Part shown: one piece after another, positions 37,843 to 50,335 of the stretch | Position numbering within the stretch: position 1 is the stretch's first letter | Layout: the number at the start of each line of letters is the position of its first letter | Assembly: GCF_022965805.1 (NCBI RefSeq) | Contig: NC_133101.1 | Span: 17,083,054 to 17,147,053, forward strand | Source of the DNA: Primulina eburnea | Lineage: Eukaryota > Streptophyta > Magnoliopsida > Lamiales > Gesneriaceae | Direction of reading: 5' to 3' | DNA: 64,000 bases | Notes under the pieces: model-generated | What the model was told of the DNA's origin: nothing | What the model saw: the letters and a program-made list of their open reading frames with translations, nothing else | Database searches by the model: none | Program-made: the position numbers and the translations under genes

Positions 37843-38616
37843 AGCAAAGGGCGCTGAAGCGGGCCTGATAAGGCAGAGAGGAGCTGAATTTGTTCCTCCA
37901 GTGTCGAGACCACAGCAACTACCTTCCAGATTTGAAAGTGGCAGTAGCAGTGGTGGAACGAAAGAGTTTCTGAAAGCTAGAGGAAGGCAGTTTAAGAAGT
38001 CTGGCGGCAGTTCTTCTAGCTCTAGTGGTTCTCAGCAGAGTTATACCGGCGTTTACTACGGAAATTGTGGAGGGAGACATTCCACTGAGCAATGCCAAGG
38101 AGTACTTGGTAGTTGCCACTTCTGCAAGCAACAGGGACATTTTGCCAGAGTATGTCCACAGAAGGGTTCCCAAAGATCCCAGGGAGCTGAACCATCTGGA
38201 CCAGCGGCGCAGTGGAGTAGACGATGCCATGAATAGAGCAAAGGGCGCTGAAGCGGGCCTGATAAGGCAGAGAGGAGCTGAATTTGTTCCTCCAGTGTCG
38301 AGACCACATCAACTACCTTCCAGATTTGAAAGTGGCAGTAGCAGTGGTGGAACGAAAGAGTTTCTGAAAGCTAGAGGAAGGCAGTTTAAGAAGTCTGGCG
38401 TCAGTTCTTCTAGCTCTAGTGGTTCTCAGCAGAGTTATACCGGCGTTTACTGCGGAAATTGTGGAGGGAGACATTCCACTGAGCAATGCCAAGGAGTACT
38501 TGGTAGTTGCCACTTCTGCAAGCAACAGGGACATTTTGCCAGAGTATGTCCACAGAAGGGTTCCCAAAGATCCCAGGGAGCTGAACCATCTGGACCAGCG
38601 GCGCAGTGGAGTAGAC
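37435..38616 (+). repeat. 394-bp tandem triplication of the gag knuckle segment
   Basis: Units 37435-37828, 37829-38222 and 38223-38616 are nearly identical. I see only a handful of differences, for example TACTGCGG/TACTACGG and ACTGACCAA/ACTGAGCAA. Each unit runs from the end of the capsid core through both zinc knuckles. Since 394 leaves a remainder of one when divided by three, each copy is in the next frame. This gives three overlapping open frames (up to 251 codons, 38025-38780), each with a complete pair of knuckles. Confidence 0.95.
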
Positions 38617-40884
38617 GATCAGCTGCCGTTCCTTCATTTCAGCCAGCACCATCTCAGTCACAGCAGAGGCCAGGAGGAAGCCAGACAGTCGGCCAACCTC
38701 CTAGACAGCAGGCCAGAGTATTTGCTTTGACCGAGGAACAGGCTCAGGAAGCACCAGATGATGATGTTGCAGGTAACTGATTTGTTTGATTTTCCTGCAT
38801 GTGTATTGAGGGATACCGGTGCTTCATATACTTTTATTTCTGAAAGATTTGCATTGATGTATGCATTATTTGTTGAGTCCCTATTTACTGTAGTATTTGT
38901 TTCTGTTCCTTTGGGAAATGATCTTGTATCAGCGATTTCTGTTAGATCTTGTATACGACAGTAGGGTAAGAATGCGATCGAGTTAGATTGGGTGGTAGAT
39001 GGTATGGTACTGGTGTTCTCTGATTTTAGAACTGCATTACTGATATTGATATGCTGATCAAGTATAGAGCTACCATAGATTAGTTCCAGAAAAGGGTGAG
39101 AATCAGACCTGAGATGACCAAAGGAGGAATATTGTATGATAAGAATTCTAGACTGAGAATTCCTTTGATATTCGTACTATGACTCAATTATTACAGAAAG
39201 GAGCAGAGTAACTCCTTATGTATTCAGTTGATTTACTGAAGTTGAGTCTATCATTGGCTGATTTACCAATGATATGAAAGTTATTGATGTTTTCCCCAGA
39301 TAAGACTTCAGATATGATTCCAATCAGAGAGATTGATTTTAGCCTTGAACTGATATTAGAAATTGTGGAAATTGTGAATCCTGATTGAGACAGATTGGGT
39401 TCAGAGATTTTTATATCTGAAGATGATATATGTGTTGATTTTAACAGAGTTAAACCGTGATTAGTCAGCCGAGGTTGACATCGGTGTCAGACATTGAGGT
39501 TTATGAGTTTAACAGATCAATATTGATGAGTGATGTTTTGAATCTGGTTGAATATTGATGTAGTCTGAATACGTGTTTGAGACAGATTATAAATAATGGA
39601 GATTATATTGCACAGTCCGAACCAGGGCTGATTTTGAAACGTTAGCAGTTCAAAAAGTTGATTAGAATGTTTAGAACTCAATATCGATAGTCAGAACAGA
39701 GTATCGATCAGAATGTCAGGTAAGTAATACTGTATTGTATGTTAATAACTGATTTGTTTGTGCCTGATATTTCGAATGCGAAATGACATAGATTGTTAGA
39801 AAGGTGCAATACTTGATTCAGTAGGCATCCTGATAGCAGAAAATGTTTTGATAGAAACAGATGAGATTAGATATGGCAGAGTTTGGACTGGAATGTCTGA
39901 ATTACAGACAGATAAAGATAGAAAGAAAACAAACCAAGAAATTGGTTAGATAATTTATCGATTCCTGAATGGAAATGAGATTACATTTCCAGGGATATCG
40001 TAATGAAATTACTGCATTCCTCTTGGAATTGAGTATTGATTGAGTTAAGAATGACAGACTGACGCAGTCTGCGAGTGCTAACTCGTACATGAAGATGTAC
40101 AAATATGATATATGACTGAGATTTTTGTCAAGAAAAGTAATTAGATTACACGGAGTATTGAGAATTGATTATATTAAACCGTGATTTTGGTTGATTTTGC
40201 ACATTTGACCGAATGTACAGTAAGAGTTGGATACTAGATTATATTTGAATACTGATTAGTATTCACTATCTGACGGACAGTCAGAGTGGAGTATCCAGAT
40301 TCCAGAACATAGGCTTAGAGTTGTAGTGTTTGATTTAACACTAATTGGCAGGATTTATTGCCATGTTGTGAGTGTTTATACCACAACAGAAATTAAATGA
40401 GTATTGGAATGACGCTATTAGACACGTTATACGTTAAGAAGTACAAATTCCCTCTTTATGGAGATGATATCTCTGAGGTTCTTGAGATTGGATCTGAAAT
40501 GATCAGAGATATGACTGAAAAGATGAAGCTAATTCAGAAGAAAATGAAAATAGCTCATGATAATCAGACTGAATTTGCCAACGTCGGACGATGACTGTTG
40601 GTAACTGAGATTAAAGATCGAATATATCTTGGATTGAGATAAACTGACTCGATAACAACTGATGATGTTGAGTTGTTATGAGTTGTGGTTGGGTATATAC
40701 AGATGCTGTATAGCCAGTATTGCGAGATTGACTTTATCAGAGCTATTTGTAGAGATAATATTTGATATAGGATTGAGATCTCAGAACAGATTTATTGAGA
40801 TGAGTTTCTGATTTAAACTCTGTATATATATCTTCTGACATATCTGAATTGATTACTTATGAGTTCGAGGACGAACTCAGATCT
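38617..40884 (+). pseudogene. Gypsy protease and pol remnants
   Basis: After the third knuckle unit, gag sequence continues to a stop near 38780. In another frame a protease-like VLRDTGASYTFISERFA lies at about 38800-38850. Near 39230-39350 decayed pieces of the region just before reverse transcriptase can be read (ADLPM, then IREIDFSLEL). Near 40397-40594 a 65-codon frame has the segment that follows the integrase core (FPLYGDDISEVLEIGSEMIR). The catalytic parts of reverse transcriptase, RNase H and integrase are not recognisable, so most of pol has been lost or scrambled. Confidence 0.7.
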
Positions 40885-40898
40885 AAGAGGGGGAGAAA
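40885..40898 (+). other. Polypurine tract (gypsy element)
   Basis: AAGAGGGGGAGAAA directly before the 3' LTR. Confidence 0.85.
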
Positions 40899-43043
40899 TG
40901 TAATGCCCGAGAAATTATCACTGTTAATCAAGGCTTATTGAGTTATAAGTTAACGTGATTACGAAAGGGCCAACGGAGACACGATTTAAGATAATGTGTG
41001 GCCATTTATTTTGAATTTCAGAGTGTGTTGCCGAAGCAACACCGCACCTGCGGCCTCGCATGTACCGCACCCGCGGTGCATGGACAGAAACTTGGTCAGT
41101 TTTAGCGAAGCAGGACCGCACCCGCGGTGCGAACAAGACCGCACCCGCGGTGTAAGACCGCACCCGCGGTCTTGACATGTACCGCACCCGCGGTCATGTA
41201 ATTTCGGAACAGATAAGATTGCCGAAGCTTGAGCGCACCCGCGGTCTTACACCTACCGCACCCACGGTGCAACGTGTTTTGCAAAGAATGCGCCACCTCT
41301 TGACATGCATGCACTAATATATATAGGTTGTAATCCATTCGAAATTCATTCAGAAAAATGAAGAAAAGGGGCTGAAGAAGAAAGGAGAAAATCCTTACGC
41401 CTTTTGCGAGGAATCCGTCCGTCTGATTTCGAATCCGACTTCGGGATCGAGTTCCTAGCGACGTAGGCTACAACTGGACGTAAGTTTTACTACGTTTTGA
41501 CATGTCTGGAAATTATGATGTTGTTAGAATTGAATACGCGTCATATATGTTGTTCTTGACATGTTAGACAACATAGAATCGAAGTCAGATTAAGAAACGG
41601 ACTGAATATGAACTTGTTATGATTTCAGAATGAGATTGAATAAGAATTGATATCCAGATTGAGTGGTTATCGATTATGAGATATTAGAATTGATATCTGA
41701 CTGATATGATAGGGCTGGATATATTGAGATTATGATGTTATGTTGTTGAAACAGAATTTGATTGGATTCTGATTATATCCAGTATTGATTGAGTGGTGTA
41801 TTGATACCATACCCTCGATATTGTTATTGTCAGACTGAGTATTGACAGGCTTGGGGTTCGAGACTTCGACAGAGCCAGGGTATCAGAAAGAAAGGTATAA
41901 ATTAATGTTGTGTTGGGATTGCACAACTCGAGGAACGTTGGACTCGAGTTTCCCTAAATCACATACTTAGTTTATTACATAGATTCTTGTAATTGATGAG
42001 ATTGATGATTTTAGTCTATTGATTTATAGCTACTGCATGTAATGACTGCTGATTCGCTAGTCATTGATTGAGTTGCTGAGATACTGACTGTATGTATTGA
42101 TTACTGAGTCGTTGAGTCATAGGCTGATTCGCCTAGTCACCGGTTGATTCGTCGGGTTATTGACTGATTCATCTTATTATAGGCTGATTCGCCTAGTCAC
42201 CGGCTGACTCATCTGGTGATTGACTGATTCGTCGAAACTTAAGCTGACTCGCTTAAATACAGGCTGAGTTGTCTGATTATTGGCTGATTCGCCTAACTAC
42301 CGGCTGATTCGTCGAGTTATTGACTGAGTCGTCAATTCTGCGGCTGATTCGCCCAGACACTGGAGATATTAATTATATCGATGCCGTTTAGGAATTGATT
42401 CATTCCTATCGACTGAGATTTGATATAATTACCTATATCCAGACATCGGGATCCCTAGGTTAGAGTTGAGTCGTGTCTGAGAGGACGCGTCAGTGGAGTC
42501 GAGTCTGAGACGACGTGTCGGTTGAGTTGAGTCTGATACGACATGTTGATTTACATTGTTTATACCATTTATGATTATTGAATGTTTGATATGGATTTAT
42601 GTTTCTGATTTGAGACATGTTATGAATAATTCTTATATGCTTTCGTATATGCTTTTATATGACTGCATGTTTACATTGTTTATACTGGGATATTTATATC
42701 TCATCGGAGTTATCCGGCTGTTGTCTTGTTTTGTATGTGTGCATGACAACAGGTGGGGCTGGATCAGGGTCAAGAAGAGGATGAGAGAAGATTAGATAGC
42801 GTGGAGATCTGGGCTTCGAAGCAACATAGGATTCAGCACTGATATGTAGTTGAACCTAGTTGAATTCTTGTAGATAACACAAGATTTGTATGTTCATGTT
42901 TAATATGTAATTTGAATAAATTACATTACGTTTCCGCTTTGTATTTAAATTAAAAAAAAATAAAAATTTAGACCCTGTTTTATAATTGATTAATTAGTCC
43001 CAAACATGATTAAGAACACTTGATTAGCGTCCGGGTCCCCACA
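40899..43043 (+). repeat. Gypsy 3' LTR, 2145 bp
   Basis: Nearly identical to 34473-36595. Differences are mostly C/T and G/A at CpG, such as in the CCCGCGG motifs, plus changes in the GGCTGATTCGCC block. Confidence 0.92.
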
Positions 43044-43048
43044 AGCAA

Positions 43049-43423
43049 CCCATGCGCGTATATTCCCGGCGGAAAGAAGCGTAGCCGATGTACGTTAGCT
43101 GCAAATGGAGTCTGTTTTTCCGGCAACGCAACCGCTGCACCGCAACAAGTTAAAGGTTAATTTAAGAATGGGAGGTAAAAAAATATCAATGAATCCTTCG
43201 GTTTATTTCATCCTACCCATGTGGGCATTGCCTCCATGATAGGATGGATGGCCAATATTTGTCCATGTATATATAGGTCCCACTTTTTTTTTGAAATTGT
43301 ACGTGTGACAAGATCTTACCCGTTGAAATAAAATAAGGACAGTGCCCACATAGCTAGAATCTCGTTAACCGAATCGGAACTAGTTGATGGTAATTTGAGT
43401 TTGTGAGATTGAGAAATTAAGTT
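43049..43423. other. Host DNA between the two large LTR elements
   Basis: Continuation of the sequence interrupted by the gypsy element; no gene recognised. Confidence 0.6.
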
Positions 43424-43428
43424 ATTCT

Positions 43429-44229
43429 TGAAAGGAATCGTGAATTCCAACTAATTATTTATTTTGCCTTTCTAGACAAGATTGTGATTTGTTTCCTTAA
43501 TAATTAATTATAAGCATGTTGTTGAAAATTATTTGATATAATTGGGAAATTATCTTTAAGATAATTTCCTATTTTATGGAGAGTGGAGTCTAAGTGTATC
43601 TGTGGATTTTCCTTGTTTATAGAGATTTGGAGATCTAGGTCAAGGAAGATATACATATATATCGGCGAAAGACATAGAGAGGGGTCAGAGAAAAAATAGA
43701 GTGCTGTGAAGAGGTTCTGACGGCTGCTGGAGTTTTTGAATGAATCGTTGGAAAGATTTACATTGAAGATCTACTCAGGGTGCTCGACCAATCCACGGAG
43801 ATAATTAAGTGTTGCTGCTTGGTGTCAACAACACTCGATGAACAACACTGACGCAGAGTGTTGATCAACGAGTGATTTCGTTTGGTTTTGAGCAATACGT
43901 GTTTTTATTTATTCATCTAGATTTGATTTCTGTTTTCCTTGGAGTGTCGAGGAAATTTGATTGTGTTATACTCACTAGTATTGATTTTGGTATAAACGCT
44001 GAACTTAATTTTCTAGTGAATTTATTGCCATGAGGCTTCACATAAGTATTCGTACTTGTGTATAATTTAAATTTGGTGTTCTATTTATTAAAAGCATCGT
44101 TGTGTGTTCTACTTATTAAATTCCGCTGCAGTGTTGTGTGACTGTGTTGCCAACACAAAACACAACACCTACGTCTGATACACAAAATACAATAATTTTC
44201 TGTACGTTTATGTTAAGTAGACCTTACTA
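43429..44229 (+). repeat. Copia 5' LTR
   Basis: Partner of 52527-53332. Its last bases read ACCTTACTA where the 3' LTR reads ACCATACA. Confidence 0.92.
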
Positions 44230-44230
44230 G

Positions 44231-44243
44231 TGGTATCAGAGCC
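44231..44243 (+). other. Primer binding site (Copia element 1)
   Basis: TGGTATCAGAGCC, complementary to initiator tRNA-Met, directly after the 5' LTR. Confidence 0.92.
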
Positions 44244-44313
44244 AACGCTTGATACACTAAGTGATTGATTCTGGCCGTCTGCTGTCTTTACAGGGGAAAT
44301 ACATAATTCTCAT

Positions 44314-45733
44314 ATGGATTCGTTGGCCTCAAACACTGTTTTTAGACCACCTGCCTGGATCAAACTATGCTCTCTGGAAAGTCAAGATGAGAATGTTCAT
44401 CAAATCCATCGAAGAAAGGGCATGGCAACGTGTCTTAGACGGTTGGTGTCCACCAAGAATTGTTGACAATGACGGGGACAGTATAGTCAAACCTGAGAAC
44501 ACATGGTCGAATGATGAAGTTCAAACTTCAAACTTTAACTCCAAGGCACTTAATGCTATATTCACCTCAGTGGATGTCAACATGTTCAGTCTTATCACAA
44601 ACTGCATATCTGCCAAGGAAGCATGAGATATTCTTCAGAAACACTGTGAAGGGTCTGAAAGTGTTCGCAGGACCAAACTTAGAATGCTGACCTCAAAATT
44701 CGTAAGTCTAAGGATGGAGGAGAATGAGAATATTGTTGATTATGATCGAAGACTGGGTGACATCGCAAATGAAGCTTTCAGTCTTGGTGATCCTATGTCC
44801 AATGAAATATTGGTGAGCAAGGTTCTAAGATCCCTTCCTGAACCCTTTAATATCAAAATATGTTCCATCGATGAATCCAAGGATACTTCTACACTCAATC
44901 TGGAAGACTTGATCAGCTCTCTCCGAACATTTAAAATGAATCTGGAGTAACAAAAAAGAAATAAAGGGAAAGCCATTGCCTTACAAACTTTTGATGACTC
45001 TATGAACAGCCTAATTCAAGAGGCAAATGAATCTGATCTTAGTGAGGAGTCGATTTCTTTGATTACTAAGAATTTTGATGACCACCTCAAAAGAATGAGA
45101 GACAAGAAGAAAACCACCTCATCGCAAAAACCTTCCGTAGTCCCCTTTGAAAGGAATAAGTCGGCTGTACCTACTCAAGGGAATACCTTGCCAAGAAACG
45201 AAGCAATGGGTCGATCACATGCAAAAAGACTCGATTCAGTACAATGTCGTGAGTGCTCCGGGTTTGGTCACTATGCAAATGAGTGTGCGAATAGACTTCG
45301 CAAAAATAAAAACATGGCAGCTACATTAAGTGATGAAGACACTGATGAAGATAGTGATACTAAGGAAGGAAACGATTGTACCTCTTTTTCTGCCATCCAC
45401 CAAGAAGGATATAAATTGGAGGTTAATCACTACAGTGTTGTTACTGGTGTTGCAACACCAGGGCGCAACATCACACCAAGACCATTATGTCTCAATGCTA
45501 AATCGGTGGAAAATTCAGATCTTGATATCATACCGCAATCTGATCAAGAAGAACTCACTGTGAAAAGTGTCCAGATGATGTACGAAGAACTATATGTTGA
45601 TTGGCTCAAACGAAACGAGACAAACTCCAAATTGTCAAAAGAAAACACTGATTTAAAAAGCAACTTGTTACGTCTTGAAATATTGCCGAGTAAGAAAGAC
45701 CTTGAGCTGTGCAAAGTAAAGGATGATCTCTAA
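44314..45733 (+). pseudogene. Copia gag, broken
   Basis: Likely start ATGGATTCG at 44314. A single-base frameshift near 44353 is followed by a gag/UBN2-type core (GSNYALWKVKMRMFIKSIEE, SKALNAIFTSVD, LRMLTSKF, RSLPEPFNIK). Stops interrupt it at 44624 (TGA where Trp is expected) and 44948 (TAA, probably from CAA). The remaining frame to 45733 ends with a CCHC knuckle CRECSGFGHYANEC (about 45246-45290) and an acidic tail. A further frame change follows near 45723 into the pol frame. Confidence 0.85.
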
Positions 45734-48700
45734 CAGACAATTCCCCTGGAAAACCTCAGAAACCACAAAGCCTGTCATTGCACCACATCTGAAATCGTTC
45801 AGCTCATCTTCTTCAAAAACGCATTCCTCTGTACAAGTACCACAGGTTAAGAAGCAGGTGTTTACACCAAAAACCCAGTTAAGAAAACGTCATTACATCT
45901 GCCACTACTGTCATAAACCTGGGCACATCAAACCCTTCTGCTACAAATTTTGTAATGACTATTTGCACTGGCATTCAAATCATGTGTTGCACAAGGTGTT
46001 CTCCAACATCAGGCCCAACACTACAGTCAAGAGTCCCTCCACAAGAAAAATTTGGGTAACAAAAACCGTAAACCGATGCAATGTCATTTATACTTCTTTA
46101 AAAACTAACATTGCAGGTATATGGTACTTTGATAGTGGGTGCTCTCGTCACATGACTAGTTCTAAGGAACAACTCACTGATTATACTGAAGTAAAAGGTG
46201 GGCGTGTAACTTATGGTGGTGGAGCTAAAGGGCGGATCGTTGGCAAAGGAACTTTAAACGTTGATGGAGTTCCTGAGCTTCACAATGTTCTACATGTTGA
46301 AGGACTCGATTCGAACCTAATAAGCATAAGTCAACTCTGTGATGACGATTTACATGTTAGGTTTAACAAAGATAAATGTGAAGTTTTCAATAATGCTAAT
46401 ATTTGTGTTATGTCAGGTGCTAGGTCGATTGACAATTGTTATCAACTGGGAGAAAGTTCAGAGTGCCGTAGCGCCAAAGTAAGTAACTTGGATCTGTGGC
46501 ATAAAAAATTGGGACATGTGAGCTTCAAGACCTTGAAGAATCTGTGTAAGTATAATGCCGTGAGGGGCATGCATAGTCTAAACTCCGGTACTCCTTATGT
46601 TTGTGGATCATGTCAAAAAGGTAAACAAACTCGTGTTTCACACACAGTGTTGCAACACTGTGAGACAACACGGTGTCTCGAACTTCTGCATATGGATTTG
46701 ATGGGGCCAATAGAGGTTGAAAGTCTGGGCGGCAAGAAATATTCATTTGTTTGTGTAGACGATTTTTCTCGTTTCACGTGGGTAAGATTTATCAGAGAAA
46801 AATCCAATACATTTGATGCTTTCAAAAACTTGCATGCCAGGATAAAAAACCTCTATGATATGAGGGTGACTAAGATAAGAACAGATCATGGTAAGGAGTT
46901 CGAAAATTCCTACTTCATTCATTTATGCGAAAAGAAAGGAATAACTCATGAGTTTTCGGCTCCTAAAACTCCTCAACAAAATGGGATAGCAGAAAGGAAG
47001 AATAGAACTCTTCAAGAAATGGCTCGGGTTATGCTAAGCTCTAAAAATGTGTCAAAATGTTTTTGGGCCGAGGCTTTGAATACTGCATGTCACATTTCGA
47101 ATCGTGTTTTCTTACGAAGTGGATCTACCATGACCTCCTATGAAATTTTGATGGGAAGAAAGCCAAACCTTAAATACTTTCATGTCTTTGGTTGTGTTGG
47201 TTATGTCTTGAATGATCGAGATCATCTTGCGAAATTTGACTCCAAAAGTGATAAATGCCTTTTCTTGGATATTCTATGAATAGTAGAGCTTACTGTGCCT
47301 ATAATTTAAGAACTAGAACAACAATGGAGTCAATTAATGTTGTATTTGATGATTGTGCTGATTTGACAGGAAAGACGAAAGAGGATGATACTGAAGGAAT
47401 ACTGGATACAAGTGAGCTACTGATTAGTACTGGCGTTGAGACTGGTGTTGTGATAAGTGAGGCAACACCAAGCACAACGCCGTCTCTGGATCATACCGTA
47501 TCTGTGGAAAATGAAGAGGTTGATAATTATGTGTTAATCAATGGCGGGAAAGACATTCCCAGCAAAATTCAGAAGAATCACCCATCTTCACAGATCATTG
47601 GTGAAGTGCATGAGGATGTGCAGACTAGGAAAAAGGACAAGGTTGACTATCGAAAGATGATTGGTCTAGCATGTATGACGTCCACATAATCATAGGTAAG
47701 TCACTCCTGTTTCGTGTCATTAATTGAATCCAAGAATATAACTGATGCTCTCAAGATGAATTTTGGGTAAATGCCATGCATGAAGAACTTGAGCAGTTTG
47801 TGCGCAATGATGTGTGGGACTTGGTACGAAGACCCCCTAACACAAATGTTATTGGAACAAAATGGATTTTTAAGAAAAAAACTGATGAGTCTTGTAACAT
47901 TGTTCGGAATAAAGCTCGGCTGGTTGCTCAAGGGTACACACAGGTTGAGAGGGTGGATTTTGATGAAACCTTCGCTCCTGTAACCCGCATTGAATCAGTC
48001 CGGCTGTTGCTTGCCATTGCATGTCACATGCACATAAAATTGTACCAAATGGATGTTAAAAGTGCCTTTTTGAATGGAATCTTAAATGAGGAAGCGTATG
48101 TGAGCCAACCTAAAGGATTTGAAGACCCACACAAATTGGACCATGTCTACAGACTGAAGAAGGCCCTCTATGGATTGAAACAAGCTCCTCGAGCATGGTA
48201 CGGTAGGTTGGCCGATTACTTGATTACCTTTGGCTTCAAACGAGGTGAGGTTGATAAAACCCTCTTTATTCAAAAACTTAAGCATGATATTTTGGTTTGT
48301 CAAATTTATGTGGATGACATTATCTTTGGTGCATCATCCTAATGTCTCGTTGATCAATTTGTTGAATGCATGTCTTCACAGTTCGAGATGACTATGGTAG
48401 GAGAGATAAATTTATTTCTTGGATTACAATTTAAGCAATTGCATGATGGTATATTCATATGTCAATCCAATTATGCTAAGAACCTGATTAAAAAATTTTC
48501 AAATGATAGCTCCAAGCACATGAGAACTCCTATGGGGTCAAATGAAAAATTGTCAAAATATGGTGTTGCAGACGGTGTTGACAACACCATGTACCGCAAC
48601 ATCATTGGTAGCCTTTTGTACTTAACGACCACACGACCCGACATCATGTTTAGTGTTTGTTTATGTGCTAGGTATCAATCTGATCCAAAAATATCTCATC

Positions 48701-49248
48701 TTAAAGCTTTGAAACGTATACTGAAGTACATTGCTGGCACAATAGATTTGGGCTTGTGGTACACGAGAGAAACAAACACAAACTTAGTGGGTTTTTCTGA
48801 TGCTGACTGGGCTGGAGACCTAGTCAATAGGAAGAGCACTTCAGGAGGATGTTTTTATCTAGGAAATAATCTTGTGTCATGGTATAGTAAGAAGCAAAAC
48901 TGTGTGTCACTGTCCACAGCCGAGTCCGAATATGTAGCTGCAGCAAGTTGTTGTTCACAACTTGTTTGGATGAATCAAATGATAGAGGACTACGACTTTC
49001 ATAGTGATATTATGATTGTCTACTGTGACAACTCAAGTGCTATAGACATCTCCAAAAATCATGTTCAACACTCTCGAACAAAACACATAGATATAAGACA
49101 TCATTTCATTCGAGATTTGGTTGAAAAAGGAATAATTCGACCAGAATTTGTTAGAACTGAAAACCAGCTAGCTGATATTTTCACGAAACCTTTAGATTTT
49201 GAGAGATTCTCCAACCTTCGGAAGTCTCTCAGCATGTGCGTTCAATAA
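45723..49248 (+). pseudogene. Copia pol: protease, integrase, RT, RNase H
   Basis: Frame 45723-47279 (518 codons) has a second knuckle (CHYCHKPGHIKPFC) and a protease site (WYFDSGCSRHMTS). It continues with the integrase zinc site (H-x3-H...C-x2-C near 46500-46610) and the integrase core with LHMDLMGP, IRTDHGKEFE and QNGIAERKNRTL. A frameshift near 47265, stops at 47687 and 47693, and a one-base loss near 47752 lead to reverse transcriptase (47776-48342: KARLVAQGYTQ, MDVKSAFLNG, catalytic IYVDDIIFGAS). One TAA at 48340 separates it from 48370-49248, which completes RT and gives RNase H (SDADWAGD, STAESEYVA, HIDIRHHFIRD, LADIFTKPL). Every catalytic block is recognisable, but the polyprotein is interrupted at least five times. 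Confidence 0.93.
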
Positions 49249-50335
49249 TCACACACACGTGTTGTCATCCGTGTTGCCAACACCGGTGACAACATTGGTC
49301 TTATATATATTTTAGGATGCTAGGCATACTGCATACTCGTGACCATCCTTTTATTTGTGTTACATCTGAACAGTGAAGGCAATTTCTGAAAAGGTACCTT
49401 CTGAGTGGTCATAATTCAAATCAATCGTTGAAGTTTAAGATATGCTCAATTCAAAGCATCAAATAGTTGAGGATATTCAAGGTAATCGTGACTGTGTCCA
49501 ATATGAAAAGAGTGATCTAGAAAATGTGAGTAGAAGGAGAAAAACAGAAAAGTGGAATATAATACGAAAATTTTTAGAAGAAAATGGAAAAATCTATCTA
49601 GAGGAGTCCATTGAAGAACGTTCTTCTAGTGTGGGAGCTACCACTTCTAAGTCAAAATAGTAATGGAAAAGGCTACCTAGGGGAGTCCATTGAAGACCGT
49701 TCTTCTAGTGTGAGAGCTACCATTTCTGAATCAAAAGAAAATTTTATGGAAGTTTGACTAAAAACTCAGTGGTGTTGCCATGGGGTGTTGCCAACACTGA
49801 GTTTAGACACAGCACAATTGATACATTGCCTGACATTTCGAAAAATTCATCATGTAAAGACATACTTAGGTCATGCATGTTAAATTTTGTTTCGTGGAAT
49901 CATCATAATTAGCGACATATCAGTATTGACTTATGACAGTTGATTAAAACCATGATGAACCAAATCTTGAGGTTATGCTATGTCTTATGTTCTGTGGGTT
50001 ACAATCGATGTGGGTTATCAGTGGATATCTTTTTGAAATATTGTAACCTAAATCAGGGGCAGAAGAGCATTTAATCATATTCAGAATTATTACCGTTGGC
50101 CCGGAATGAATCGGTTTCATTTTTTTTACTGTTACAGTGCATCCGTTTGAATCAAATTATTACCGTTGCAGCTAGGATTTATATACTCGGTTATATGAAT
50201 TTGCTCGAATTACTCTATCGTCTCTCATATTTTTCGCAAATTGTGCCTTACCATCACTCACTATCTCTCTGTACTCTTCTATTACTCTGTTTCAAACAGA
50301 TTTTCGTGAAAAATCGTGACATTCCTTCTTTGATA
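49249..50335 (+). other. Spacer between pol and downstream gene of Copia 1
   Basis: Non-coding part of the element with GTGTTGCCAACAC words at 49271 and 49785. It also has a short direct repeat (CTAGAGGAGTCCATTGAAGAACGTTCTTCTAGTGTG / CTAGGGGAGTCC..., copies near 49600 and 49677). A 72-codon open frame (49442-49660) lies over the first copy and is not assigned. Confidence 0.6.

Larger units (their letters stand above)
34473..43043 (+). mobile_element. Non-autonomous Ty3/gypsy element, complete ends
   Basis: Perfect 5-bp duplication AGCAA (34468-34472 and 43044-43048), LTRs starting TGTAATGCCCGAG and ending CCCCACA, tRNA-Met primer binding site at 36601 and polypurine tract at 40885. The 8571-bp element has only 4.3 kb of interior, with gag, a triplicated knuckle segment, a protease remnant and deleted, broken pol. 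The two LTRs look about 98-99% identical outside a variable repeat block, so insertion was recent relative to the decay of pol. This suggests it moved with proteins supplied in trans. Confidence 0.93.
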
